Made by a program: the position numbers and the translations under genes
Notes under the pieces: model-generated
The model's database searches: none
Told to the model about the DNA's origin: nothing
Seen by the model: the letters and a program-made list of their open reading frames with translations, nothing else
Shown here: piece by piece, positions 17,921 through 27,960 of the stretch
Layout of the letters: every line of letters begins with the position of its first letter
Numbering within the stretch: the stretch's first letter is position 1
DNA from: Ostreococcus lucimarinus CCE9901
Taxonomy: Eukaryota; Chlorophyta; Mamiellophyceae; Mamiellales; Bathycoccaceae
NCBI RefSeq assembly: GCF_000092065.1
Contig: NC_009362.1
Coordinates: 626,501 to 690,500, forward strand
Reading direction: 5' to 3'
DNA: 64,000 nucleotides

Positions 17921-18059
17921 CGCCCGCGGTCCGTCCAGGCGTCACCGGACGCGCGTCGTTGTACCGGTCGGGTTTGTACCGGTCAGTACCGGTCAACCGT
18001 CGCGCCGCGCGAACCGTCACACGAGCGCGCGTCGCGCGTCGCGCCGCGCCGCGTCGACG
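17921..18059. promoter_or_regulatory. Divergent promoter with three GTACCGGTC repeats
   Basis: A 139-nt interval between the kinesin-9 and SET-domain start codons. GTACCGGTC occurs at 17961-17969, 17976-17984 and 17986-17994, at spacings of 15 and 10 nt. The core ACCGGT is palindromic and so reads the same for both genes. This is the clearest clustered motif in any promoter of the window. Confidence 0.55.
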
Positions 18060-20066
18060 ATGCAGGCGCTGGCGACGTCGTCTGACGCGCCCGCACCGCG
18101 CGAGGCGCGCGACGCCGCGCGCGAGACGCCGGTCGGTCCCACGAGGTCGAGGTCAAACGCGACGCGCGACGACGTCGACAGCGCCGCGGAGGACGCCGGC
18201 GACGCCACGGCGTCGACGTCGTCGCGCGCGTGCGTCGTGCTGTCGCTCGGACGCGCGGTCGTCGGCGACGCGCGGTACGCGAACGGCGCGCGCGCGTTCT
18301 GCGACGGCTACCGCGCGCGCCGGGACGCGGCGGCGAACGGAAGCCTCGGAACGACGACGGCGAGCATCGAGGCGACGAGTTTCGGACCTTTGTTTCGAGT
18401 CGTGCTGCACGATTACGACGATGAAGCGTTCGTGGCGCATCATCCCGGGACGGCGACGCGAGAGGCGAAGCGTTTCGTCGACCGGGCCACGGGACGTCGT
18501 ACGACGTGTCCGTCGTACGACGACGTATTTGGGTTCAGCGATCCGAGCATAGAGCAAAGGTTGAGCGCGCTGCCGAACATGGATAAAGTCGTGGGATACG
18601 TGCGACCGACGGTGCGAAATAGGTATCGGATGAGCGAGGCTGAGGTGGTCGAACGGCGCCGGCGTGAGGCCATCGAAAACGCCGGCGCCGACGAGACGCC
18701 GAGCATCTTCAGGACGCCCAGCGTCGAAAAGTGCGATGTGTGTGATTCTGTTCGAGAGTTTGACCAAGATGTGCTCGTGCAGTGCGATGAGTGCATGATT
18801 TTGGTTCACATGGGTTGCTACGGCGTCACGACTGCGCCGACGGGCGGGCGTTGGCTGTGTCGAGCGTGCGAACTCGGCTTGCGCACGCCGCCGCGGTGCG
18901 CGCTGTGTCCGAACGTGGGTGGTGCGATGAAACCAACGTTGTGTGGGAGGTGGTGCCACGTCGTATGCGCGTTGTGGGCGGAATGCACGTTCGCGCATCC
19001 TGATGGCGTCGCGGAGCCCATCGAAGGCGTCAACATGGTTCCAGCGGAGAGTTTGAAAGCAACGTGCGCGGTGTGCGAGCAAAGTTACGGCGCGTGCGCG
19101 CAGTGCATGGGTACGAAAAAGTGTCAAAAAGCGTTTCACGTGTACTGCGCGAGAGACGCGGAGTGTGGATACATCGCGCACTCGCGCACGGTGGCGCAGC
19201 TGAAACAGGCGGGCATTCGCAAATTCATCGTGGGTTACGAACAGCCTCTGCGAAACACCGACACACTTTTGTTTCCGAGTTGTCCCGCGTGCGCAAACTG
19301 GCGAGGTCGCAAGCGCAAACGGCGCGCGTCGACACCGAAGAAGCGAACTCAGACACCGAAGACAAGGCCAACTGTGGATTCGCGCGAAGTCGAAGACAAA
19401 GACGAAGACGCGAAACCACTCCAGTGCGCCAAGTTTGACCCTTTAGGCGCGTACGCTCGCGCGTTGACGGTGTCGCCAAAGGATTCGATACCATATCTCG
19501 TCACGGGCGCGCGAACGAGTCGCTTGGAATCGTTCAGTCTTCGAGCCGTCGCACTTGCCGATCCGCCGCGAAATCTGAACGAGCGTTTCGAGCGCATGAA
19601 GGCGACGATTTCAGATCGCTTGACGCTGGGGAAATCGTATATTCACGGCTATGGTTTATTCGCAAAACGCGCGCACGCGCGAGGCGAGATGATCATCGAT
19701 TACGTCGGCGAAATCGTGCGTCCAGTCGTTGCCGATATTCGCGAGCGCGACGTGTACGACACCTGTTTCGGCAACGGGACGTACATCTTCGCGCTAGGCG
19801 GCGACGATCAACCCGTGCGCTTAGACGCCACGTGTGCAGGAAATCTCGCAAACTTGGCCAACCATTCGTGCGCACCGAACGCGCATTCGAGACAAGTGTA
19901 CGCCGCGAACGACAACCACATTTGCTTATTCGCGTCGCGAAACATCCAGCCCGGCGAGGAAATTTTGTACGAGTATAGACTCGGCGCCGATCAGACGTTA
20001 CGATGCAACTGCGGCGCCGCAAACTGTCGCGGCGTCGTCAACTTTACCGCCGAGCACCCGGCGTAG
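18060..20066 (+). CDS. Trithorax/ATX-type histone H3K4 methyltransferase (PHD-ePHD-SET)
   Basis: 668 residues. A PHD finger (C225 to C270: CDVC, CDEC, HMGC, CRAC) is followed by an extended PHD (about 277-375; CALC, WCHVVCALW, FHVYCARDA). The SET domain (520-642) has the GxG-type start YIHGYGLF, the NHSC catalytic signature at 601-604 and YEYR. A post-SET CxC...C (649-656; CNC, NC) ends with RGVVNF. Order and sequence match plant ATX1/ATX2, which methylate histone H3 lysine 4. The N-terminal PWWP of ATX1 is missing; residues ~60-140 may be a diverged FYRN/FYRC region (GDARYANGARAFCDGY). Nuclear. Divergent from kinesin-9. Confidence 0.9.
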   Translation: MQALATSSDAPAPREARDAARETPVGPTRSRSNATRDDVDSAAEDAGDATASTSSRACVVLSLGRAVVGDARYANGARAFCDGYRARRDAAANGSLGTTTASIEATSFGPLFRVVLHDYDDEAFVAHHPGTATREAKRFVDRATGRRTTCPSYDDVFGFSDPSIEQRLSALPNMDKVVGYVRPTVRNRYRMSEAEVVERRRREAIENAGADETPSIFRTPSVEKCDVCDSVREFDQDVLVQCDECMILVHMGCYGVTTAPTGGRWLCRACELGLRTPPRCALCPNVGGAMKPTLCGRWCHVVCALWAECTFAHPDGVAEPIEGVNMVPAESLKATCAVCEQSYGACAQCMGTKKCQKAFHVYCARDAECGYIAHSRTVAQLKQAGIRKFIVGYEQPLRNTDTLLFPSCPACANWRGRKRKRRASTPKKRTQTPKTRPTVDSREVEDKDEDAKPLQCAKFDPLGAYARALTVSPKDSIPYLVTGARTSRLESFSLRAVALADPPRNLNERFERMKATISDRLTLGKSYIHGYGLFAKRAHARGEMIIDYVGEIVRPVVADIRERDVYDTCFGNGTYIFALGGDDQPVRLDATCAGNLANLANHSCAPNAHSRQVYAANDNHICLFASRNIQPGEEILYEYRLGADQTLRCNCGAANCRGVVNFTAEHPA

Positions 20067-20172
20067 AAATTAGACGAGTTTTAGTAGTTGAGTCCAGCGT
20101 CGCCGTCGACGACGCGCCTTCTCTCACCCATTCCTCCCATATTATTACACTACGCGACACCCACGACGACGA

Positions 20173-20622
20173 TCAATCCTCCTTCGCCGCCTCCGCAAAA
20201 TACGGATTCTCCTTCGGCTCTTCGATGATTTCAATCTCGTGATCAAAATCCCACGGCTTCCACGCGCGCATCTTCGGGATCAGCGCCAACTCGTCCTTCG
20301 CCGCCTCGTACATCTCCTCGATTTGCCCCTCCCCGATCGCGTCCTCGATCTCCCTCACGCTCCCTCCCGCCCTCACCTTGGCCAACCGTTCGGCGTACAG
20401 CTTCGTCACCGCCTCGCGATACCCCGCATCGCTCGGGATCCCGACCTCGACCTCGCGCAAAACCTCCTCGCAGATCGCCTCGTACGTCGCCTTCGCGTCG
20501 TCGAGCACGTCGAGCCCGACGATGCCCGTGGTCTGTTTCTCCGATCGCGACGCGCTCGCGACGTACGCGCGCGACGCCGCGCGGCGCGTCAGAAGCGCGC
20601 GCGCGACGCGACGCAGGTGCAT
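20173..20622 (-). CDS. NADH:ubiquinone oxidoreductase subunit NDUFA5 (complex I B13)
   Basis: 149 residues from the ATG at 20622. The first ~25 residues (MHLRRVARALLTRRAASRA) form a basic, amphipathic mitochondrial presequence. The mature part begins with TTGIVGLDVLDDAK and carries TKLYAERLAKV, EDAIGEGQIEEMYEAAKDEL and KPWDF, the hallmarks of this accessory subunit of the complex I peripheral arm. Ends at a usual length for the family. The frame extends upstream to 20733 without family sequence. Confidence 0.9.
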   Translation of the reverse strand: MHLRRVARALLTRRAASRAYVASASRSEKQTTGIVGLDVLDDAKATYEAICEEVLREVEVGIPSDAGYREAVTKLYAERLAKVRAGGSVREIEDAIGEGQIEEMYEAAKDELALIPKMRAWKPWDFDHEIEIIEEPKENPYFAEAAKED

Positions 20623-20883
20623 CCTCCGTCGTCCGTCCGTCCGTCCGTCGCGACGACGTGTGCGGCGCCGGCGCGTCGATCGCGCGGCGCGCGCGTCGTA
20701 GGGTTTATCTCGCGCACCTTTTTCGACGCGCACCTTTTACTACATGGAGAACTTTTGCGCTCGAACGCGCGCTTTTTCGAATAAATCACGAGCCGTAGAG
20801 CGAGGGACGCGCGCCCCATCACCGCGCGCGCGACCGCGCAGGGTCGCCGCGGCGTCGCCGGGCCGACCGCGGACGACGACGCG

Positions 20884-20893
20884 ATGCGGTCGA

Positions 20894-20924
<31 letters not shown>

Positions 20925-23900
20925 AGAAGAAGACGAAGGAGACGAATCATACGAGGCGCGCGATGGCGACGACGACGACGACGACGTCGTCGTGACGCAA
21001 CGGGACGTGAAAGCGGCGAACATCGCGTCGCTCGTGAACGGGACGTTGGAGACGTGCGCGCGACCGTACGTGCGGGGACTGACGGTGGAGGACCCGGCGG
21101 TGACGCTGAAACGGGCGTTTAAATCGCCGTTTCCGAACGCGCCGAATCGGAGCGGTGCGGGACGAGCGATGCGATGCGACGGCGATGCGAATGGGATGGA
21201 GGCGCGCGAGACGCGTTTGAATCTTCGCGTCGGCGAGGGAAACCGGGCACCCGAGGGAAGAAGGCGGCGCGCGAAGACTGACGATGAAACGCGCGCGTCG
21301 AACGATCGCGATTCGTGCGAACAGCGGAATTGGAGCGACGGTTGGCGAGTCGACGGGTGTTCGTGCCGTGGGGGTCGAAGGCGAGCGACGTCGCGAGGGC
21401 GTTGCCGAAGCCGACGCAGTGCGCGGCGACGGAGGAGGCGATCGTATTGCCGGAAGGGATCGAGGATTTAGTGCTTTGGGAGCCGGATCGCGAGGGTGAT
21501 GGTGGAGAGACGAGCGCGACGGCCGGTGGGGCGAGCGCGAAACCGATCGTGGTCGATCGCATGCTCACGAGATGGTTGCGACCGCACCAACGCGAGGGGG
21601 TCAAGTTTATGTTTGAGTGCGTCATGGGTTTGCGCGATTTCGAAGGCCAAGGGTGCATTCTCGCGGATGACATGGGTTTAGGTAAGACATTACAAGGGAT
21701 CACGCTGCTCTGGACGCTCTTGAAGCAAGGTATCGATGGTACGCCCGCGGTGAAGCGCGCGTTAATCGTCTGTCCGACGTCGCTGGTGTCCAACTGGGAC
21801 GACGAGTGCAACAAGTGGTTGAATGGGCGCGTGAAAACGTTGCCCATTTGCGACTCCACTCGCGCTGAAGTCGTGAGCTCGGTGAAGCAATTTCTCGCCC
21901 CGCGACATCTCGCGCAAGTCATGATTGTGAGCTACGAAACGTTTAGGATCCACTCGGACCGTTTCAACTTTGACGGCGCGGTGGATTTGATCATGTGCGA
22001 CGAAGCGCATCGCCTGAAAAACGGCGAGACGCTGACGAACAAGGCGTTGTGTTCGGTACCGTGCTTGCGAAGAGTGATGCTGAGCGGGACACCCATGCAA
22101 AATCACTTGGATGAGTTTTACTCGATGGTTGGCTTTTGCAATCCCGGCTTGCTCGGCACCCCTCCCGAGTTCGCGAAGAAGTTTGAGCGACCCATCTTGG
22201 CTGGACGCGAACCAGACGCGACGGAAAAGGAACTCGAACGCGCGCAAGAGGCGAATAGCGAGCTCTCTGATCTCGTCAACAAGTTTATCTTGCGTCGCAC
22301 GAACACGATTTTGAGTAAGCACCTTCCGCCGAAAGTCGTGGAAGTCGTGTGCTGTAAGCTTTCGCCGCTTCAGCAGGCGCTGTACGAGCACTTTCTCACG
22401 TCAAAGGCGGCGAATCAGGCGTTGACTGGAAAGGCGACGGCCGTGTTACCCGCAATCACGGCGTTAAAGAAGTTGTGCAATCACCCGAAATTGATTTACG
22501 ACATGATTAATGGCGCAAAGAACACTGGTCAAGCGGCGAGCGGATTCAGCACGTGCGCGGAATTTTTTACTCCCGGAATGTACGACGGCGGCGGGGGGCG
22601 GAGTGGTCGCGGTGGCGGTGGCATGATGCACGGCTGGGAAGAGCACAGTGGAAAGTTTGCTGTACTCGCGCGTCTTCTCGCTAATTTGCGCGCCGAGACT
22701 AAGGACCGTATCGTCATCATTTCCAATTACACGCAAACTCTCGACTTGGTGGGCAACATGTGCCGCGAGCGAAACTACCCGTTCGTGCGCCTCGACGGCT
22801 CGACGTCTATCGGAAAGCGTCAAAAGCTCGTCAAACAGTTCAATGATCCCACGAGTAATTCTTTTGTGTTTCTCTTGTCTTCCAAGGCTGGCGGATGCGG
22901 TATCAACCTCATCGGAGGTAATCGTCTCGTGTTATTCGATCCCGACTGGAATCCCGCCAACGACAAGCAAGCCGCCGCGCGGTGCTGGCGCGACGGTCAA
23001 AAGAAGAAGTGCTACTTGTATCGCTTTTTGGCCGCGGGCACGATCGAGGAGAAAGTTTTCCAGCGTCAACTGTCCAAGGAAAGCTTGCAAAACGTCGTCA
23101 ACGGTTCGGGGGAACTCGAACAATCCGTCATGTCCAAGGACGAGTTGCGAAAGTTGTTTTCGTTGGACTGCACGACGTACTCGGATACGCACGACACGTG
23201 CGGTTGCAAGCGATGCCCCGCGCGGAACGGTGACGACCTCGGGTGCGACCCGGACGCGGAATACAAGGAATGGGAGGAACAAATCGACGACGCAGACGAA
23301 CAAAAGCTCGACGAGTGGGCGCACCATCACCGCATGGACAAAGTTCCCGACGATATGATGAAAAAGTCGGCGGGCGAGGACGTATCCTTCGTGTTTTCGC
23401 TCAAAGTTGAGGGCGCGGCTATTGATGAATCGAAGAAAGCTCCAGCACCCGAAAAGAAGTCGGAGGAAGCGTCTGAGAAGAAGCCGACGCCGACGATGCC
23501 GTCGCACTCGACGCGCCCACCGACCAGATTCGTGCCGCCGGCGCGACGTCCGCTCGCGCCGCGAGTTGCGCCGCAGGCGACGGCGATGCCGGCGTATCAA
23601 CGACCGAGTACTCTGATCGCTGCGAAGCCATCGGAAGGTCGCGTGCCGCCCATGCGCGCAGCTGTGAAACCTGCCGCGAAAGCGCCCAAGAAGAAGAAGA
23701 AACTTGAGAGCGAATCCGAAGACGAAGACACCGAGGAAGAATCCGAACAGGAAGAATCTGAAGCCGAGGAAGAATCTGAAGAAGATGAGCCAGTCGCTGA
23801 TACGGAAGGGGACGACGATGATGAAGTACCAGATTCTGAAGATGAAGACGTCGCCGACACCTCTGCGCCGCGTCAAAAGCGATCATCACCGGACGCGGAT

Positions 23901-24005
23901 GAAAGCGCGACGCGATACAAGGCGGCGCGCCTGTCGTCCTTAACGTCAGATCGAGGCTTTGCGGTGCCGCCGCGCTCGCCCAGCGACGAATCCGACGGAT
24001 ACTAG
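20884..24005 (+). CDS. RAD54-like SWI2/SNF2 DNA translocase (spliced)
   Basis: Proposed join 20884-21154 and 21325-24005, 983 residues. Exon 1 encodes an acidic start and a RAD54 N-terminal segment (TQRDVKAANIASLV, RAFKSPFPN). Splicing continues it with ELERRLASRRVFVPWG, then the helicase core. Motif I is DDMGLGKT, motif II DEAH, motif III SGTPMQN, and the second lobe has SSKAGGCGINL and ARCWRDGQ. After the core lies a conserved Cys cluster (THDTCGCKRCPARNG), then a Pro/Ala/Lys and very acidic Glu/Asp tail. RAD54 remodels nucleosomes and drives Rad51 strand exchange in homologous recombination. Divergent from NDUFA5. Confidence 0.93.
21155..21324 (+). other. Intron of RAD54 gene
   Basis: 170 nt. 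Donor GTGCGGGA at 21155, CTGAC at 21278-21282, acceptor AG at 21323-21324, phase 1. Removing it shifts the frame so that the exon 1 RAD54 segment runs straight into the region before motif I, giving PNRS|AELERRLASRR. Confidence 0.85.
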
Positions 24006-24130
24006 AAAGAAAAAGTTGTTGTTTCATTTTATTAAAAAGCTTCGATTGGCATCGCGTAATAGTGCGCTGCGTCCGCCTCCGCCCGCGCCTCTCTCCCCGG
24101 CCAACTGTCGATTCCCATCAAAACGGTTTA

Positions 24131-24693
24131 TTAGTACCCCATCTGCGCCTCGGCGGCTTCCGCGAGGATCGGGAATCGGATGTATTGACCGCTCATGCAA
24201 CCCACCGCGGCGAACGCGAAGGCGGCGAGAGTGACGACAAAGATGGCGTTGTGCATGATCATGGTCACGATTCCCGGTAAACCGATGCCCAAAATACCCG
24301 GTCCGAACAACGCCTCGAGGAGAGACGGGAAAATCAACGCGATGTCGAGCAAAATCGCTTGCATACCGTTGAAGCGGCAAAAGCGCGACAAGTTTTGATT
24401 CTTCGCGATCCCAAGATATATGGCGAAAAACATTATGAGATTCCCCATCGGCAACATCGCCACCCCGCGCAAAATCGGCATCAACGGCTTCAACAGCACC
24501 ACCGCGGCTGGAAACTGGCCGAAGAAGAAGCGCCCGTACCGCAACGCGCTCAACAACGGCAACAAGTACGGCACCAACGCCACGACGCGATCGGGCACGG
24601 GAACGATGTTAAATCCACCCCCGGCGTACCCTCGCGCGACGACCGTCGTCGTCCCTCGCGCGCGCGTCGCGCTTCTCTCCCTCGCCGCGACCG

Positions 24694-24725
<32 letters not shown>

Positions 24726-24853
24726 CCCGCGCGCGCCGTTCGCCGTCCCGTCGTCCGCGTCTCCCCCATCCCGACCGCGCGCGCCGCCACCCTTCGCCCC
24801 ATCGCCCGCGTCTGTCGCCTCGCCCGCGCCGTCGTCGTTCGCACCGCCGCCCG

Positions 24854-24884
<31 letters not shown>

Positions 24885-24889
24885 ATCAT
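24131..24889 (-). CDS. TIC20-family chloroplast inner-envelope translocon protein
   Basis: 252 residues. A Thr/Ala/Arg-rich transit peptide of ~90 residues ends before FNIVPVPDRV. Four hydrophobic helices follow: VVALVPYLLPLLSALRYGRFFF, LIMFFAIYLGIA, MQAILLDIALIFPSLLEALF and AIFVVTLAAFAFAAVGCM. The motif RFCRFNGMQAILLD corresponds to the conserved RFxxxNxxQA of TIC20. The protein forms part of the preprotein channel of the inner envelope. Ends TMD4 plus a short polar tail. Convergent with RAD54 (125 nt apart). Confidence 0.85.
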
Positions 24890-25209
24890 CCCTCGATTCG
24901 CGCTTTACCACGATTCACCGTCCACCGCCTCGCTTTCGCGCCGCGCCGCTCGCGTCGCGTCCGCGCGACGGGTTTTCCGCGCGTTTCGACGCGACGCGAC
25001 GTCGCGTCGCTCGATGCCGCGCGCCGTCGCCGTCGTCGTCGTCGTCGATTCGATGCGATCCCGCGCGGGTCGTTACGCGAACCCATAACATTAAAATCCC
25101 GTACGTAGACGCGCACTCGACCGATCGATCGACCGACCGCGTGACGTCGACGTCGACGAATGCGAGTGCATGATTGCGCGCGTCGCGACACACCGCGACG
25201 CCGACGACC
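24890..25209. promoter_or_regulatory. 320-nt divergent promoter, TIC20 / ELIP-like
   Basis: No gene here. It separates two plastid-protein genes on opposite strands, so coordinated light or plastid control is plausible. A relatively AT-rich block (cataacattaaaat, near 25085) may be core promoter. TGACGTCGACGTCGAC near 25142 includes a TGACGTC element of the kind bound by bZIP proteins. No experimental support can be drawn from sequence. Confidence 0.4.
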
Positions 25210-26102
25210 ATGCGCGCCGTGAACCGAATCGCCGACGGACGCGCGATCGTCGCGCGCGCGCGACGCGTCGAACGACGACGCGCGACGCGCTCGACGCGGG
25301 CGGAAAAAGAGGGCGAACAGATGAATCAAGAGATGGCCGGCGGCGAGATCGGGCTCGGCGGACTGGAGGACATGATGGACAAGGCGGACGGTGGGGCGAC
25401 GCCGGATTTCGTGAAATCGCTCGGCGTGAAGGAGTTGGACGATGTGTTCGCGATCCTCGGGTCGCAGACGAAGGGCGCGGAGCTCGGGCAGTTGGTGCTG
25501 AGCGAAAAGTTTGGGGAGACGCTGTACCGCGAGAGCGGGTTCACGAGCTTGGCGGAGACGATCAACGGTCGATGCGCGGTGCGTTGGCGAGTCGCGCGAG
25601 TCGCGTCGTTCGATGGGGATTATGCGTCGAGAATCGCGATGGGGGGACGCGGACGCGCGCGCGCGGTGGCGAGCGCGAGACGGGGCGCGAGACGGGACGC
25701 GAGACGCGCGCTCGAGACGCCAGCGCTGGAAATATCTCGTCGCGCGCGCGCGAACGCGCGCGACGCGGCTGACGCGAAGACTGACTGACGAATATGTTTA
25801 CGCCAACGCAGATGGTTGGTTTCGTTCTCGCCGTCATGAACACCTTCAACGGTGACTTGCTCACGATGATGGCCAAGGTTCCCCTCGCCGTCGTCTTCGT
25901 CATCGCCACCATCAGCGCGGCGAGCGTCGTGCAAAAGGTGAACCCGACGGGCTACATCCCGGACAACGTCAACGGTGCCGCCATGAACGCGTACTCCGGC
26001 GCTAAGTTGGACGAAGTGTTCACTTACAAGGCGGAACTGGTGAACGGTCGCATGGCTATGCTCGCCATGCTCTTCTTCGTCGCCACCGCGTCGATCTTTT
26101 AA
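25210..26102 (+). CDS. Three-helix LHC-like (ELIP-type) chlorophyll-binding protein (spliced)
   Basis: Proposed join 25210-25578 and 25812-26102, 219 residues. An N-terminal plastid transit peptide precedes a soluble ~80-residue region. Helix 1 is the chlorophyll-binding type TINGRCAMVGFVLAV, completed only after splicing. Helix 2 is hydrophobic (VPLAVVFVIATISAASVV). Helix 3 repeats the motif as AELVNGRMAMLAMLFFVA. The paired E-x-x-NGR-x-AM motifs in helices 1 and 3 are the generic LHC signature, and the arrangement is that of early light-induced proteins, which protect thylakoids under high light. Which member of the family (ELIP, LIL) is uncertain. Confidence 0.85.
25579..25811 (+). other. 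Intron of ELIP-like gene
   Basis: 233 nt, the second longest seen here. Donor GTGCGTTG, CTGAC at 25781-25785 (overlapping CTGACTGAC), acceptor AG at 25810-25811, phase 0. It interrupts the NGRCA|MVGF chlorophyll-binding motif exactly between codons. It contains GAAATATCT at 25729-25737, one base from the plant evening element AAAATATCT. Confidence 0.9.
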
Positions 26103-26336
26103 GCGCTCGATCGACGTCGATCGAAGCGGCGCGATTCGTCGCGACGTCATTTTTTGTTCAATTCGCGCGATCGCCGCGCGCTCGGTGTGATGAAGGACGA
26201 GAGTTGATTCAATATCACTTCCCGTCGTTACCGCACTCGCGCGTCGTCGCATGTTCGTTGTAACATCCGCTAAGCAACACTACTATTCGCATCCGTCTCG
26301 ACTCCGTCGTCGCGGCGCGTCCGCACTTCTCGCCGC

Positions 26337-27134
26337 ATGCGTCTCACCAAAGCTCAAAAAGAACGCGATGCGCTCCTACTCGCGCGATTTCGTGTCTACC
26401 GCGAGTGGTGTCTACCGCGCGAGGTGCGGCAATGCATAGAGATTCGAACTCGCACGGCCAATCAACAACTCTACGAGGACTGTAAACATCTCGCGCAGAC
26501 GTCGAGAGGGCGAAAGCGAGACCTCGGCCGCGCGCTCGAACGCGTCGGGTGCGCCGAACGACACGCGCACGCGCTCTGTCAATCGTTCATAAGAGGGTCC
26601 GCGCACGTATCGTGGACGGCACGCGGAGTTGCGCATGAAATGGCGCGGCAAAAGTACTTGCTCGAGCACTCCGGTGCGTTCAAACGCGAGATCGGCGCGA
26701 TGGCGGCGAAGATCAACAAACGCCTTCACGAGTTGGTGATGGCGCGCGGACGTGTCGAAAGCGTCAGAGATGACTCAATAGTGTATGAACGAATTCGTTC
26801 GGAGGCGACGCGGGATGTGACTGGAGCGGAGACCTTCGCGGCGGCGGCGGCGAGCGTCGCGAGACACTGGCGAGATTTCCCTGTGGGGGGTTGGCCGTGG
26901 CCTACGGCGCCGCCGCCCGCTCCACTCACGAAAGGAGAAAAAGCGGTGTTATTCTTGAAGAAACTGAAATGTCACGGAGCACGCGAGCACGACAAGTTCG
27001 TGAACATCATGAACATGCACAAATATAATTTTCTGAGCGTGCGAGACGTCGATCGAGAAGTCGCCGCGTTGCTGCCGCGTCATCCGCTGCTGCGCGAGTT
27101 CAGAGAGACGTTCTTGCGCCCCGCGAGCGCGTGA
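26337..27134 (+). CDS. Unknown protein, first of a tandem paralogous pair
   Basis: 265 residues, no family recognised. Strongly basic and helix-rich. It aligns through most of its length with the next gene: RLTK at the N-terminus, then LP-E, IE-RTR, KHL-QT, R-D, GC-R, a (R/K)FI-G element, WTA-GVA, and YLL followed by F-RE. A linker PPPAP near residue 195 leads to an extra C-terminal ~65 residues absent from the neighbour. No signal peptide, membrane helix or metal-binding cluster. Gene order (same strand, 181 nt apart) points to tandem duplication followed by loss or gain of the C-terminal part. Confidence 0.7.
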   Translation: MRLTKAQKERDALLLARFRVYREWCLPREVRQCIEIRTRTANQQLYEDCKHLAQTSRGRKRDLGRALERVGCAERHAHALCQSFIRGSAHVSWTARGVAHEMARQKYLLEHSGAFKREIGAMAAKINKRLHELVMARGRVESVRDDSIVYERIRSEATRDVTGAETFAAAAASVARHWRDFPVGGWPWPTAPPPAPLTKGEKAVLFLKKLKCHGAREHDKFVNIMNMHKYNFLSVRDVDREVAALLPRHPLLREFRETFLRPASA

Positions 27135-27215
27135 GCGGTCGCATTGATGCGTGCTAACGCGACCATTATTCGACGATACTGTATGACATGATTGTGTAAT
27201 ATGACTGTATGACTT

Positions 27216-27275
27216 CCAGACGAGTGACGACGTCGCGACGCCGCCAGACGAGTGACGACGTCGCGACGTCGCGAC
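27216..27275. repeat. 28-bp direct repeat between tandem paralogues
   Basis: A unit beginning CCAGACGAGTGACGACGTCG starts at 27216 and again at 27244, exactly 28 bp later, with an extended CGCGACGTCGCGACG tail after the second copy. It lies just upstream of the second unknown gene, 41-100 nt before its start. Confidence 0.8.
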
Positions 27276-27315
27276 GCCGCGCGCGCGCTCCTTCACAACG
27301 CGCCTCTTCGACGCA

Positions 27316-27897
27316 ATGGTTCGACTGACCAAGATCGAGAAGAACCGAAGAAAGCTCATCAGCTGTAGATTGCTCGTCTATAAGCTCCACGCGCTACCTG
27401 TCGAATCGTGGCGAATCATCGAGCGTCATACGCGCGCGTTAAATCTGGAACTCTGGCACAAGACGAAACACTTGCAGCAAACTGCGAAGCAGCGCAGGGC
27501 TGATGTGAAGGCGGCTCTCCAGACTCATGGGTGCGAAGATCGCATCGACGAATACCCAATAAGCAAGCGATTTATCGCCGGGAAACTCAAAAGTTGGACG
27601 GCGATACGCGTCGCGGAGCACGTTGCAAAACTCAGATATCTCCTAGACGGACACTCTCGGGAGTTTGAACGAGAAATGGCTGAGCTCGAAGGCGCAATCG
27701 ATGATGAGGTTGAAGAAATCGCCGAGATCGCGGGCATGGAACGAGGCAGAGGGCCGATTTATTTCGGTGGTATTCGTCGTGAGGCGCTGCGCAACGTGCA
27801 CGGTGCTGAAAGCTACGACGAAGCCCGGATATGCATGGCCGAGAGCTTCACCGGTGACATGCCGCGGGTCTGGCCTTGGCTCGAGCGCCGGGTCTGA
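27316..27897 (+). CDS. Unknown protein, second of a tandem paralogous pair
   Basis: 193 residues, paralogous to the preceding gene (see shared blocks there: MVRLTK, HALPVESWRIIERHTRALN, KHLQQTAK, GCEDR, SKRFIAG, SWTAIRVAEH, RYLLDG, FEREM). It lacks the PPPAP linker and C-terminal extension. Both contain an RxEAxRxVxGAExxxxA element about 50 residues from the shorter end. Codon use is less GC-biased than in neighbouring housekeeping genes. Function cannot be named; a basic helical protein could bind nucleic acid. Confidence 0.7.
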   Translation: MVRLTKIEKNRRKLISCRLLVYKLHALPVESWRIIERHTRALNLELWHKTKHLQQTAKQRRADVKAALQTHGCEDRIDEYPISKRFIAGKLKSWTAIRVAEHVAKLRYLLDGHSREFEREMAELEGAIDDEVEEIAEIAGMERGRGPIYFGGIRREALRNVHGAESYDEARICMAESFTGDMPRVWPWLERRV

Positions 27898-27960
27898 GCG
27901 ACGATGTCAATAGTTATCGATGTGACTTACAATGCTCGATTGCATACAAAACGTACTCGT

